Origin: Fodinibacter luteus
GTDB taxonomy: Bacteria; Actinomycetota; Actinomycetes; Actinomycetales; Dermatophilaceae
Length of the DNA stretch: 64,000 nucleotides
Assembly: GCF_039541575.1 (NCBI RefSeq)
Contig: NZ_BAABGM010000015.1
Location: forward strand, 282,013-346,012
Direction of reading: 5' to 3'
This document shows, one piece after another, positions 18,031-28,236 of the stretch (positions within the stretch are counted from its first letter, which is position 1; each line of letters starts with the position of its first letter). The translations under genes and the position numbers were made by a program. A model generated the notes under the pieces. That model was given only the letters and a program-made list of their open reading frames with translations, had not been told where the DNA came from and searched no databases.

Positions 18031-18573
18031 TTCGTGCGGTTGGCCGGGGACGCTGTGAACCGGTGCCGGCGCCGGGTGCAGCAGGAGCTGCACGGCCACC
18101 GCGGCCTGGCCGGGGACCCGCTGTACCGGGCCCGGCGGACCCTGCACCCCGGTGAGGAGCTGCTCACCGACCGGCAACGCGAACGCCTGATGGTCCTGTT
18201 CGCCGACGCCGAGCACGTGGAGGTCGAGGCCACCTGGGGTGTCTATCAGCGGATGATCGCCGCGTACCGCGACCCCGACCGCGCCCGAGCCCGTGCGGCG
18301 ATGACCGCCCTGATCGACTGCCTGCGCGAGGGCGTCCCCGCCGCGCTGACCGAGCTGCGGCGGCTAGGATGGACCCCGACCCAGCGCGCCGGCGACGTGC
18401 TGGCCTACTTCGACCGACCCGGCACAAGCAACGGTCCGACCGAGGCGCTCAACGGGCGCTTGGAGCACTTGCGCGGCTCCGCTCTGGGGTTCCGCAACCT
18501 GACCAACTACATCGCCAGATCCCTACTCGAGACCGGTGGCTTCAGACCCCAACTACACCTTCGTTTGGGATGA
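18012..18573 (+). pseudogene. ISL3-family transposase C-terminal fragment
   Basis: From the palindrome rightwards: HNPFHFVRLAGDAVNRCRRR, GDPLYRARRTLHPGEELL, VEATWGVYQRMIAAYRDPD, YFDRPGTSNGPTEALNGRLE and ARSLLETGGFRPQLHLRLG before a stop at 18573. The transposase C-terminus is complete and unshifted, but the N-terminal half is absent. An open frame does run on through the palindrome from 17470, which is accidental antisense reading of the opposing fragment. It differs in sequence from the minus-strand fragment, so two distinct ISL3 elements contributed. Confidence 0.82.
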
Positions 18574-18825
18574 GCCCCGGATTAGAGTGGCGTTCCGAGC
18601 TACCAAGGGCGCATCGGTGGCCGATGGCAGCCACGCCGTAGCCTCTCCCTCGCTGTCGGACCGCGGGGGGATCACCTCCGGACCGCCGGCACTGCGGATA
18701 CTGCACGTGCCACTCCCTCGGGAGACGAGCACTTCTGATTGATCCCCTAGAGTGGGCCGTCTGGGAACGTGAGGGTGGTCTGCCTGCGACCACATGAGGG
18801 CGCGCGGCTGGCTGCGACGGCGGTG
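18574..18825. other. Short stretch between ISL3 debris and IS1634 element
   Basis: No gene, RNA or clear terminator was recognised. The right end abuts the target duplication of the IS1634-type insertion, so this DNA was originally adjacent to the ahcY terminator. Confidence 0.4.
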
Positions 18826-18839
18826 ACGTCAGCGCCCGG
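18826..18839 (+). repeat. Target duplication, left copy (IS1634-type element)
   Basis: ACGTCAGCGCCCGG, identical to 20612-20625. With one ambiguous base on each side the identity is 16 bp. It duplicates the left arm of the ahcY terminator hairpin. Confidence 0.85.
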
Positions 18840-20611
18840 CCTGACTTGGGTCACGTGAGCGATTTCGTGACGGCCGGATCGCGCTGACCTGCAGTGATGC
18901 GATTCCTTAGTGTGTCTCCAAGGCACTAATCGGGTGGGTAGGATCGGGCGGTGGCGTGGGTTCGGCGGGTGCGGACGGCCTCGGGTGCCACGGCGGTGCA
19001 GATCGCTGAGTCGGTCGGTGGTCGGCGTCGGATCGTGCGGCATGTCGGCTCCGCGCGGGACGAGGCTGAGCTGGGGCTGCTGATGGAGCAGGCGCGGCGT
19101 CTGCTGGCCGATGACCGGCAGGGGGTGCTGGATCTGGGGCTCACGCCGATGGCGGCGAAGGCGGTGATGGTGGCCCCGCCTGGGTTGCCGGGGTTGTTCG
19201 CGGACCCGGCGTCGCCGTCGCCGGCCCGGGTGATGGTGCCGCGGTCGCGGGTGCTCAAGACGTCCTCGGGGGTGCTGTACGAGGCGTTGGCCGGGGTGTA
19301 CACCAGCTTGGGGTTCGACGTCGTGGGCGATGACAGTTTCCGCGATCTGGTGATCGCCCGGATCGTGGAGCCGACCAGCCTGCTCGACATCGACCGTGTC
19401 CTGGCGGGGTTGGGACGGCGCGCGGTGAGCCTGTCGACGCGCAAGCGGACGCTGCGTCGCTGCCACCGGGGTTCGTACCGGGAGCAGATCGCCGCGGCCT
19501 GCTTCGAGCACGCGTGGACCGCGGGGGATGTGTCGTTGGTGCTCTACGACGTCACCACCCTGTACTTCGAGGCGGAGAAGGAGGACGACCTGCGCAAGGT
19601 CGGCTACTCCAAGGAGCGGCGGGTCGACCCGCAGATCGTGGTCGGGCTGCTGGTGGACCGCCAAGGGTTCCCATTGGAGATCGGCTGCTACGAAGGCAAC
19701 AAGGCAGAGACGGCCACGATCGTGCCGATCGTCAAGGCCTTCCAGGCCCGCCACGGCCTGGCCGACATGGTCGTGGTCGCTGACGCCGGGATGCTGTCCT
19801 CAGCCAACCTCAAAGCGCTGGACGAGGCTGGGCTGCGGTTCATCGTCGGGTCGCGGGTGACCAAGGCACCCAAGGACCTGGCGTCGCACTTCCGCTGGCA
19901 CGGCGACGCGTTCACCGACGGGCAGATCATCGACACCCTGACCCCCCGGCACGCCGGTCGACGACCGGAGAACGACCGGCTGGTCAAGGCCGAACCGGCC
20001 TGGAACCCGCAAGAGCATCCGGGGTCGTGGCGGGCGGTGTGGGCCTACTCGAGCAAACGCGCTGCCCGCGACAGCGTCACCTTGACGTTGCAGGAGAACC
20101 GGGCCAAGGCCGTGGTCGCCGGTGAGAAGGCCGCCCGCACGCCGCGGTTCGTCAAGACCACCAACGGCTCGCGCTCCCTGGACGACACCGCCTTGGCCCG
20201 AGCTCGCGCCCTGGTCGGGCTCAAGGGCTACGTCACCAACATCCGCGCGCACGTGATGCCCGCCGGTGAGGTCATCGCCAGCTACCACGACCTCTGGCAG
20301 GTCGAGCAGTCCTTCCGCATGTCCAAGACCGACCTACGCGCCAGGCCCATGTTCGCCAGAACCCGCGACGCGATCGAGGCCCACCTGACCATCGTGTTCG
20401 CCGCCTTGGCGATCTCCCGCGTCGTGCAGAACCGCACCGGGCTGTCCTTACGACGGGTCCTGCGCACCCTGGGCCCACTGCGCTCAGCCACCGTCGAGAT
20501 CAACGGCGTGATCACCACCATCCCGCCCGCGCTCGGACCCGACGAGGCCACCATCCTCAACGCCCTGCACCACCCGGCCTCAAGGCACTAAACCGATTGA
20601 CCCAACTCAGG
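18840..20611 (+). mobile_element. IS1634-family insertion sequence, complete
   Basis: A 1772-bp element with inverted ends CCTGACTTGGGTCA on the left and CCTGAGTTGGGTCA on the right when read inwards (13 of 14). It is flanked by a 14-bp direct repeat. It encodes one intact transposase. Long target duplications are known for the IS1549/IS1634 group, consistent with the 14 bp seen here. Terminus placement is ambiguous by one base at each end because the outermost C is also present in the duplication. Confidence 0.88.
18951..20591 (+). CDS. IS1634-family DDE transposase
   Basis: A 546-residue protein from GTG at 18951. The catalytic triad is visible as D200 (LVLYDVTTLYF), D278 (VVVADAGML) and E452 (YHDLWQVEQSFRMSK), in the IS4-superfamily arrangement (insertion domain between D2 and E, Y-x2-R/K-like ending). 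Other conserved runs are KVGYSKERRVDPQ, EGNKAETATI and RAVWAYSSKRAARD. It is intact, with the stop TAA close to the right end of the element. It is a divergent relative of the transposase at 62231: the first 130 residues differ and the catalytic core is very similar. Confidence 0.92.
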   Translation: MAWVRRVRTASGATAVQIAESVGGRRRIVRHVGSARDEAELGLLMEQARRLLADDRQGVLDLGLTPMAAKAVMVAPPGLPGLFADPASPSPARVMVPRSRVLKTSSGVLYEALAGVYTSLGFDVVGDDSFRDLVIARIVEPTSLLDIDRVLAGLGRRAVSLSTRKRTLRRCHRGSYREQIAAACFEHAWTAGDVSLVLYDVTTLYFEAEKEDDLRKVGYSKERRVDPQIVVGLLVDRQGFPLEIGCYEGNKAETATIVPIVKAFQARHGLADMVVVADAGMLSSANLKALDEAGLRFIVGSRVTKAPKDLASHFRWHGDAFTDGQIIDTLTPRHAGRRPENDRLVKAEPAWNPQEHPGSWRAVWAYSSKRAARDSVTLTLQENRAKAVVAGEKAARTPRFVKTTNGSRSLDDTALARARALVGLKGYVTNIRAHVMPAGEVIASYHDLWQVEQSFRMSKTDLRARPMFARTRDAIEAHLTIVFAALAISRVVQNRTGLSLRRVLRTLGPLRSATVEINGVITTIPPALGPDEATILNALHHPASRH

Positions 20612-20616
20612 ACGTC

Positions 20617-20650
20617 AGCGCCCGGCATCCGATGCAGGACGCCGGGCGCT
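20617..20650 (-). terminator. ahcY transcription terminator hairpin
   Basis: Perfect 10-bp stem AGCGCCCGGC / GCCGGGCGCT with a 14-base loop, starting 23 bases after the ahcY stop. There is no U-tract, as is common in actinobacteria. The IS1634-type element inserted at its distal edge, but the target duplication restored the full left arm, so the hairpin remains intact. Confidence 0.75.
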
Positions 20651-20672
20651 CACCTGCGCGCGTGACGGGAAG

Positions 20673-22130
<1,458 letters not shown>

Positions 22131-22591
22131 GCGTGAGCTCCTCGGAGTCAGAAGGTGAGTTGACCCGGCGTCGCCCTTCTGGGCCGCACGTGCGTGGAGG
22201 GTTATCACCCGCGCCGGCAGAGGGCCAGAATACCGCAGTGGGGCGGTGAGCCCACGAACCCGCTGGTCACCTTGGACGCTGGCTTCCCACGGGATCCGCC
22301 CAGATTCTCGATGTGGCTGCCGAGCCGGTGCGAGTTGAGGTTGAATATGCGGGATGCCGCGCACCCTTGGGTCGTTGCGGCACGGCGCTGTAGAGGACGG
22401 CGAGGCGATCGGTGGGGGCCACCCGCCCGCCGTCGACGATGCGCTGGAGGGGCCGCACGCGCCGCCGGCGACCGGAGCCCCCACCACGCCACCCAGGAGT
22501 CCGTGCCGTGCTCGGCGCCTGCACAGGCTGCCGGGCCGCTGTACCCGCAGGGGGGTGCGGCGGCTCGGTGCCGGCCTGCTCGTGTTCGCGG
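22131..22591. other. Gene-free region upstream of ahcY
   Basis: About 460 bp with no convincing gene. The part nearest ahcY carries its ribosome-binding site (GAGGAGCTC before the ATG) and presumably its promoter. I looked for a SAH or SAM riboswitch core and did not find a fold I could defend. Short open frames here have no recognisable product. Confidence 0.45.
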
Positions 22592-23233
22592 CTACACGTC
22601 GTGGATCATCGCCAGGCAGGACGGCGCGGCGGTGCCCGCGCCGCCGCGGACCCCGTCCGCGGCGACCTCGATGTCGTCCCCCGCGGCGATGACCTCCGAG
22701 TACGTTCCGCTGTCCATGGCCAGGGCCAGGTCCCGGTAGGCGGTGGCCCAGGCCACGACCGACTCGCGGAGGTCCAGGGCCTCCGCGGACATCGGCTGCG
22801 GCATCGCGTCGATGGTGTCGGCGGCCTGCGTCGCGGCCGATGCCGCACCGAGCGCCAGCACCTCGGGTGCCGCGTCGGAGCCCGCCTGCGCCTTCCAGGA
22901 GCGGTACATGTCGATGGCCAGGCCGCACGCGTTGTCCGCGGCAGCGAACCAGGCGGAGTCGCCCTGCGCCTCTGGGGGCTCCAGCAGGGACGGTTCGGGG
23001 GCAGGCGAGGGGTGGACGGTGGGCGTCCCGTCGTCCGCGGGGAGGTCCTCGGTCGGCGCCCAGGTCTGCGTGCCGTCGCTGGTGACGTCGTCGCCGGCCG
23101 GCGTGTCCATGCTCGTCCCGCAGCCGGCGATGAGCACTGCGCCGGCCAGGGCGGCGACGCCCAGCAACCTGCCCAGCGACACCGATCCTGAACGCACCCT
23201 CCGGATGCCGTCGCGCGTCGCCTTGCGCTTCAT
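22592..23233 (-). CDS. Putative secreted lipoprotein
   Basis: 213 residues from ATG 23233, which has GGGGGA seven bases upstream; the open frame itself continues further. A basic N-terminus (MKRKATRDGIRR), hydrophobic core (GVAALAGAVLIAG) and lipobox LIAG-C with Cys38 mark it as a lipoprotein. A Thr/Pro/Asp-rich linker (40-90) precedes a helical domain rich in Ala with three further Cys. No family was recognised. It is last in an operon behind the M48-type peptidase, with a 49-base spacer. It may be an envelope partner of that protease; this is inference. Confidence 0.7.
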   Translation of the reverse strand: MKRKATRDGIRRVRSGSVSLGRLLGVAALAGAVLIAGCGTSMDTPAGDDVTSDGTQTWAPTEDLPADDGTPTVHPSPAPEPSLLEPPEAQGDSAWFAAADNACGLAIDMYRSWKAQAGSDAAPEVLALGAASAATQAADTIDAMPQPMSAEALDLRESVVAWATAYRDLALAMDSGTYSEVIAAGDDIEVAADGVRGGAGTAAPSCLAMIHDV

Positions 23234-23282
23234 GGCAGCTCCCCCTGACTCTCTCGTCTCTGAAACTCCGTGGCTTCCGCCA

Positions 23283-25859
23283 TCACTCGGCCTGCCGCCC
23301 GCCCACCTCCTCGAGCCACGCCCCGAGCAGTTGCTGAGCCGCGGCCCGGTCCGCCTGGGCCTGCTGGAACAGGGCGGGGTCGTCGGTCTCGAAGGCGCGT
23401 GCGAAGCCCACGAACGCCGCACTCGTGCCCTCCAGACCTTGGACGAGGAGCGCGTGGGCGCGTGCCAGGCCCTCGTCCGCGGGGGCGACCGCCGCGGCCT
23501 CGACGAGCAGCTGGTCGACGGGGGCGACGAGCTCGTCCCGGATCCGCTGGGCCCGCTCCGGACCGGTCAGGCCGACGTCGGCGTCGATCGCCGTGGTGGC
23601 CCGGTCGACGGCAGAGAGCCGAGCGGTCACGGACGCGGCGTAGCCGACGACGTACTCCTCGACCGCCGTACCGGGGGCGGAGGCCCGGGACAGTGGGCTG
23701 ATCGCGTCGCGGGCGGCGATGGGGGCGACGGCGGCGACGAAGGCGAGGAGCGCGGCGACCCCGACGAGGAGCCACACCGGCCGGCGGCCGGCCTGCTCGG
23801 GCACGACGAGGCACATGAGGGAGCCCACGACGAAGAGCAGCACGCCGACGGGCAGCCCGCGACCGACGACCTCGAGGACGAAGGCCGGTGTCGGCGCCCC
23901 TCCGAAGGCGGTGTTGACGACGACGAAGCCGAGGGCTGCCACGGCCGAGCCGGCGGGCGCCGCGAGCAGGCCGAGGCCCGTGCCGCGCAACCCGTGGAGC
24001 ACGAGGAGGGTCAGTCCCGCTGCTGCTCCCACGGCGGCGAACACGTACGTGTACACCTCGAACCGCTGCAACTGCTCGTCCTCGCCCTGGGCCGCTCCGG
24101 CCGCGAGCCGGAAGGCGAGGATCGTCGACGCGCCGACCGTCCCGGCAACGAGCGCCACGAGCAGCGCCTGCCAAGGGCGGACCGAGGGTCCGCCGGCCGC
24201 CTGCACCGTCTCGAGCTCACCCTCCACGGCCCACCTCGGGGGATGCGACTCGCGACGGGCCACGAGAAGGAGCACCGTCACGGCGAGGGCGACGACGAGG
24301 GCGACGGCGGGAGGTCGGCTCAGCAGCGTCGCAGCCACCTGGGTGGCCAGCGACCACCCGCCGAGGTCGAGCGCGCTCGTCAGCGTCGTGGCAGCCCACA
24401 GCACGAAGGCGAAGAGCACCGCGGACACAATGATGGTGGCGGTCGTGTAGCCGCGGGCCGACAGGTGCGCGGAGCGGTCGGCGGCCAGGGCGGCCAGTCC
24501 GGCCACGACGAAGGTGGTTCCGGCCAAGGCCAGTGCGCCGAGCAGCGGAGGCAGCGGGGTCGTCGAACCCGTGACGGTCTCGCTCCCGACGGCTGCCAGC
24601 GACGCGGCCTGGCCGACGAGGTAGCCCGCCGCCAGGGCGGCCGCCACGACGCGCGAGGAGGGCGGCAGCATCCGGGAGCCCGTGACGACGTCGACGACTG
24701 CCGGGCGTCCCAGCGCCAGGCCCACCGTGGCCCCGAGCATCGGCCCGACGAGCGCAGCGGGCAGGACGTACGCCCACCGGGTCACGGAGGGAACCGTCGC
24801 CATGAGCGCGACGAGCATCGGGACGGTCACGCCGGCGAGGAAGCCTGCGACCGCACCGTCGACCGCCGAGGGGCGCGCCAGCGGGCCCGGGTCCGCGAGC
24901 TCAGACAGGCGTTGCGAGGCAGCGGGGTGGTGGGCCAGCAGGCGCCTCCACCCGGTGGCGGGCGCCCGCCCAGACGTGCCGAGCACCGAGGTGAGCGCCT
25001 CACGACGCGCACTCGTCGTGGCGGAGCCGAGGTCTGCGTCGTACTCCCGCGAGCGCAGGATGCCGGCCGAGGCCAGCACGGTGGCGGCCAGCAGCAGCGT
25101 GGCCCGCCACAGGTACGCCGGCAGGAGGCTCACGTCGGCCTGTGCGATCGCGACGACGACGGGGAGCAGCAGCAGGACCCCCACCACGTACCAGAGGGCG
25201 CGAGCCGACCACGCGATCGTCACGTCGTGCCGGGCCACGTGCGCCAGTTCGTGCCGGACCATCGGCTCGAAGGCCCGGCCGGTGCTGCGGACCGCCAGGG
25301 CGGGCGGCAGCGCCACCCGGTACCGGCCCGGGAGGCCGAGGCTGAAGGCGTCGCGCAGCCTGGCCGAGCCCACCATCGTCTGGGGAGCGCGACGCAGGCC
25401 GCACTCGCCCGCGAGGGCCGTGAGCCGCTCGGACGCGGCGGCGAGCTCAGGCCCCGCGGGCCGGAGCCGGCGCCGGCGGATGATGACGGCGGGCACCACC
25501 GCGAGCACGACGCACGCGGCGAGGAGGGTCAGCACGACGCCACCGACGGCGAACCAGGCGAGCCGCTGCTGAGCGCCCTCGAGGCACTGGAGGACCACCT
25601 GCTCGGCGAGCAGCACCTCGGAGGCGCTCGCACCCGGTGCCACCGGCGGTCGCAGCGCCTCGCACTCCCGCACCCTGGCCAGCCAGTCCCCGAAGGCTGC
25701 CGTCTCGTTGTGGATCCACGTGCCCACGAACAACCCTGAGCTGAGGAGTGCGGCCACGAGCAGGACGAAGCGCGAGACCGTCGACGACGGCATCGCGAGC
25801 ACGTTCGGACGCGCGCGGGTAGTCACGAGCGGGGTGTCGCTGGCGAGCGGGGTGGCCAT
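23283..25859 (-). CDS. M48-type membrane metallopeptidase with large multi-pass C-terminal domain
   Basis: An 858-residue protein. Two N-terminal membrane helices are followed by a peptidase domain with HELAH at 203-207 (HExxH zinc site, catalytic Glu204) and the third ligand in SREYDAD (Glu272), the M48 (HtpX/Ste24/BlaR-like) arrangement. The remaining about 500 residues hold roughly ten more membrane helices and a soluble C-terminal tail (about 735-858), with Ala/Asp-rich predicted helices. M48 proteins of this group are usually about 300 residues, so this is an expanded architecture. It is co-transcribed with the upstream 169-residue protein (15 bp gap) and the downstream lipoprotein. Confidence 0.8.
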   Translation of the reverse strand: MATPLASDTPLVTTRARPNVLAMPSSTVSRFVLLVAALLSSGLFVGTWIHNETAAFGDWLARVRECEALRPPVAPGASASEVLLAEQVVLQCLEGAQQRLAWFAVGGVVLTLLAACVVLAVVPAVIIRRRRLRPAGPELAAASERLTALAGECGLRRAPQTMVGSARLRDAFSLGLPGRYRVALPPALAVRSTGRAFEPMVRHELAHVARHDVTIAWSARALWYVVGVLLLLPVVVAIAQADVSLLPAYLWRATLLLAATVLASAGILRSREYDADLGSATTSARREALTSVLGTSGRAPATGWRRLLAHHPAASQRLSELADPGPLARPSAVDGAVAGFLAGVTVPMLVALMATVPSVTRWAYVLPAALVGPMLGATVGLALGRPAVVDVVTGSRMLPPSSRVVAAALAAGYLVGQAASLAAVGSETVTGSTTPLPPLLGALALAGTTFVVAGLAALAADRSAHLSARGYTTATIIVSAVLFAFVLWAATTLTSALDLGGWSLATQVAATLLSRPPAVALVVALAVTVLLLVARRESHPPRWAVEGELETVQAAGGPSVRPWQALLVALVAGTVGASTILAFRLAAGAAQGEDEQLQRFEVYTYVFAAVGAAAGLTLLVLHGLRGTGLGLLAAPAGSAVAALGFVVVNTAFGGAPTPAFVLEVVGRGLPVGVLLFVVGSLMCLVVPEQAGRRPVWLLVGVAALLAFVAAVAPIAARDAISPLSRASAPGTAVEEYVVGYAASVTARLSAVDRATTAIDADVGLTGPERAQRIRDELVAPVDQLLVEAAAVAPADEGLARAHALLVQGLEGTSAAFVGFARAFETDDPALFQQAQADRAAAQQLLGAWLEEVGGRQAE

Positions 25860-25874
25860 CGCAGTCGCCGCCCC

Positions 25875-26384
25875 TCACGTCGTCGGCGTCACCGAGATGC
25901 CGCCGGCGATCGCGTCGGCGAGCAGGTCGGCCTGGTCCTGCGGGAGGCCGACGGCCCTCCCCCGTTCGGTCGCGACCTGGCGCACCCGGGCGAGCTGGTC
26001 GGGGGTGAGGGGCTCCGGCCGCGCAGCGGCGGGGGCGGGCTGCGTGCCCTCGTCGCGGCGGAGCAGGCGCCGCACGAACGCGTGGACCGAGGGCTGCCCC
26101 TCCTTCTTGAGGGCGTCCCCCACCATCGACGCCAGCAGCTGGATGACCGGTGTCGCCACCGCGAGGATGTACGGGGTGAGCAGCGCCATGTCGACGCCGA
26201 ACCCCACAGCCTCGTCACGGCCCGTGGCGGCGAGCACGCCGTGCGGGTCGGCGAAGTACTCCTCCGCCGTCTCGTCGAAGACGAGCAGCTCTTCCGGAGC
26301 GGTCACCTGGACCACCTGGTGGGCGAGCAGGCGCACGAGGTCCTGCTCGTCCTGAGGCGTCAACGCTTGGTCGTTGCTGGACAT
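25875..26384 (-). CDS. Hypothetical protein upstream of M48 peptidase
   Basis: 169 residues from ATG 26384 (GGGGGTGCG precedes it); the longer frame to 26411 lacks a better start. It is acidic at the N-terminus (LTPQDEQDLVRLLAHQVVQV), has one central hydrophobic segment (VGFGVDMALLTPYILAVATP then VIQLLASMVGDALKK), a Pro/Ala linker and a C-terminal helical region (LTPDQLARVRQVATERGRAV). I do not recognise a family. It is the first gene of the operon with the M48 peptidase and the lipoprotein, so probably membrane-associated and functionally linked. Confidence 0.65.
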   Translation of the reverse strand: MSSNDQALTPQDEQDLVRLLAHQVVQVTAPEELLVFDETAEEYFADPHGVLAATGRDEAVGFGVDMALLTPYILAVATPVIQLLASMVGDALKKEGQPSVHAFVRRLLRRDEGTQPAPAAARPEPLTPDQLARVRQVATERGRAVGLPQDQADLLADAIAGGISVTPTT

Positions 26385-26566
26385 CGCACCCCCAGTTGCT
26401 GCCCCCTGCACCTGACCTCATCGTAGGCGCCGCGCTCGAGCGGTGCCCAGTGCTGCGAGTGACCCGTCGGTCACGTCCCGCGGCCCCGACTGGGCGCGGG
26501 AGGAGCGGTATCGGGCACGAGCGCTGCCCTCGTGATGCGCCCGCCGCGACGGCTACCGTCGTGCGT

Positions 26567-27103
26567 ATGCCCTCCGCCCGTGGAACGCTCCCCTGGTCGC
26601 CTGCCGCGACGCACCCCGAGCTGCTCGCGCCCCCGGTCGCGTCGGCGGTCGGTGCGGTGCCCGACGCCCTCGTCGCGCCGATCGACCCGACACTCGCCGA
26701 CACGGCATCCTTCTGCGCGGCCTACGACGTGGCGCCCGCCGCGAGCGCGAACTGCGTCGTCGTCGCCGGCCGCCGCGGCGAGGTGACGACCTACGCCGCG
26801 GTCATGGTGCTCGCCACCCATCGCGCCGACGTCAACGGCATCGTGCGCCGCCACCTCGGCGCCCGGAAGATCTCGTTCGCACCCCACGAGGATGCCGTCG
26901 GGCTCACCGGGATGGAATTCGGCGGCATCACACCGCTCGGGCTGCCCGACGAGTGGCCGGTGCTCGTCGACGAGGCCGTCGTCGATGCCGGGGAGGTCGT
27001 CGTCGGGTCGGGGCTACGGCGCAGCAAGCTGCTGCTCACCGGGGCCGACCTGCTGGGGCTGCCGGGAGCCGAGCACCTCGCCCTGGCCCAGCCGCTGGGC
27101 TGA
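26567..27103 (+). CDS. YbaK/EbsC-type aminoacyl-tRNA deacylase
   Basis: 178 residues from ATG 26567. The conserved core of the YbaK/ProX editing-domain family is visible: ANCVVVAGRRGEVTTYAAVM, then RHLGARKISFAPHEDAV, GLTGMEFGGITPLGLPDEWP and VVVGSGLRRSKLLLTGADLL. The Lys in GARKISFA corresponds to the catalytic Lys of the family. These proteins hydrolyse mischarged tRNAs (for example Cys- or Ala-tRNAPro). The N-terminal about 40 residues are unconserved. It is transcribed alone, divergent from the M48 operon. Confidence 0.82.
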   Translation: MPSARGTLPWSPAATHPELLAPPVASAVGAVPDALVAPIDPTLADTASFCAAYDVAPAASANCVVVAGRRGEVTTYAAVMVLATHRADVNGIVRRHLGARKISFAPHEDAVGLTGMEFGGITPLGLPDEWPVLVDEAVVDAGEVVVGSGLRRSKLLLTGADLLGLPGAEHLALAQPLG

Positions 27104-27308
27104 CTTCGTGGGGGAACCTACGGCGGGCTGAGCGGGAGGGCTGGCGCGCGGTCAGCCCGTGTCCTCCTCCGCTCCAACGCTGGGAGGTGGGGCGACGGTG
27201 ACAGGCCTCACACGGCATCCGGCGTGTGGCTCCGTAGACCCGGGGACAGCGTCGGTGACCAGGCCTACTGTCGAAACGTCGGACCCCCATCACCGAAAAG
27301 AGAACCGC

Positions 27309-28133
27309 ATGCGCAGTTCACGTCGCCCACGTCGCCGCTGGGCCATGGGCGTGGCAACCCTCGCCGCCGGCCTGCTCGCCGCACTGTCCGCCGCACCCGC
27401 GAACGCCGTCACCGACGGCGCCCTCGACGGTGACGGTCACCCCTACGTCGGGCTCATGGTCGCCCGGGATGCCTCCGGCGCCCCGCTGTGGCGCTGCTCC
27501 GGCACGCTCATCTCGGCAAATGTGTATCTGACCGCCGGTCACTGCACCGAGGCCCCCGCCAAGTCGGCCGTCATCTACTTCGCCGCCGACGTCCAGTCGT
27601 TGGCCGGCTACCCGAACAGCGGCTACGACGCGACGGGTACGACCTACACCCACCCGGACTACAACCCCGACGCGTTCTTCGTGCGCGACCTCGGTGTCGT
27701 CGTGCTGGACAAGCCGGTCGACAAGGTCACGTACGGCGCCCTGCCGAGGCTCGACAGCCTCGACGCGCTGAAGACCAAGCGCGGCCTGACGAAGCAGACC
27801 TTCACGTCGGTCGGCTACGGGCTGCAGAAGTCGTTCCCGGATGCGGCGGCGTGGAAGGAGAGCGCCCTGAAGATCCGGATGGTCGCCACCCCGCGGCTCA
27901 TCCAGCTCAACGCCCCCGGCTTCACCGGTGACTTCTCGATGCTGCTGTCGAACAACGCCAACACCGGCGGCACGTGCTTCGGCGACTCCGGCGGCCCGAA
28001 CTTCCTGGGCAACACCAACGTCGTCGCGGGCGTCACGTCGTTCGGCATGAACAGCACGTGCGGCGGCACCGGCGGGGTGTTCCGCATGGACCGCTCGTGG
28101 GCACTCGACTGGGTCAACACTTTCCTGGGCTGA
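27309..28133 (+). CDS. Secreted trypsin-like serine protease (S1)
   Basis: 274 residues from ATG 27309. The N-terminal signal peptide (RRPRRRWAMGVATLAAGLLA, Ala-rich) has a likely cleavage after ANA at residue 33. The catalytic triad is His78 (LTAGHC), Asp127 (RDLGVVVLD) and Ser227 (CFGDSGGP); the Cys pair around His78 and that near the Ser fit chymotrypsin-fold disulfides. There is no propeptide of obvious length, so activation may be simple. It ends WALDWVNTFLG, a normal S1 C-terminal helix. A monocistronic extracellular protease. Confidence 0.88.
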   Translation: MRSSRRPRRRWAMGVATLAAGLLAALSAAPANAVTDGALDGDGHPYVGLMVARDASGAPLWRCSGTLISANVYLTAGHCTEAPAKSAVIYFAADVQSLAGYPNSGYDATGTTYTHPDYNPDAFFVRDLGVVVLDKPVDKVTYGALPRLDSLDALKTKRGLTKQTFTSVGYGLQKSFPDAAAWKESALKIRMVATPRLIQLNAPGFTGDFSMLLSNNANTGGTCFGDSGGPNFLGNTNVVAGVTSFGMNSTCGGTGGVFRMDRSWALDWVNTFLG

Positions 28134-28236
28134 GACACCCTCGCGTACGGGCCTGCTGCTGGCGGCCCGGCCCGAAGTGGGGGGCGCGCCGTCGGGGCTT
28201 CGGCCTTGGCGGCGCGTCCTCGTCCGCCGAGCCCGG

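Noticed and set aside
17470..18573. A 367-codon plus-strand frame covering both ISL3 fragments
   Set aside because: Its first half is antisense to the minus-strand fragment; only the part after the palindrome encodes transposase sequence.
18911..20591. Direct repeats ending in CACTAA at both sides of each IS1634-type gene, first taken as target duplications
   Set aside because: On the right side this sequence is simply the conserved end of the transposase gene (His codon plus TAA stop). The true ends lie further out, where inverted CCTGA-type termini and perfect flanking duplications are found.
22131..22260. SAH or SAM riboswitch upstream of ahcY
   Set aside because: I could not match a conserved core or a convincing pseudoknot by eye. 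A covariance-model search (Rfam SAH, SAM-IV and SAM/SAH models) would be decisive.
22743..25739. A 998-codon plus-strand frame opposite the M48 peptidase gene
   Set aside because: Its composition is Gly/Arg/His-rich with no motif; the minus strand carries HELAH and membrane helices in the correct phase.
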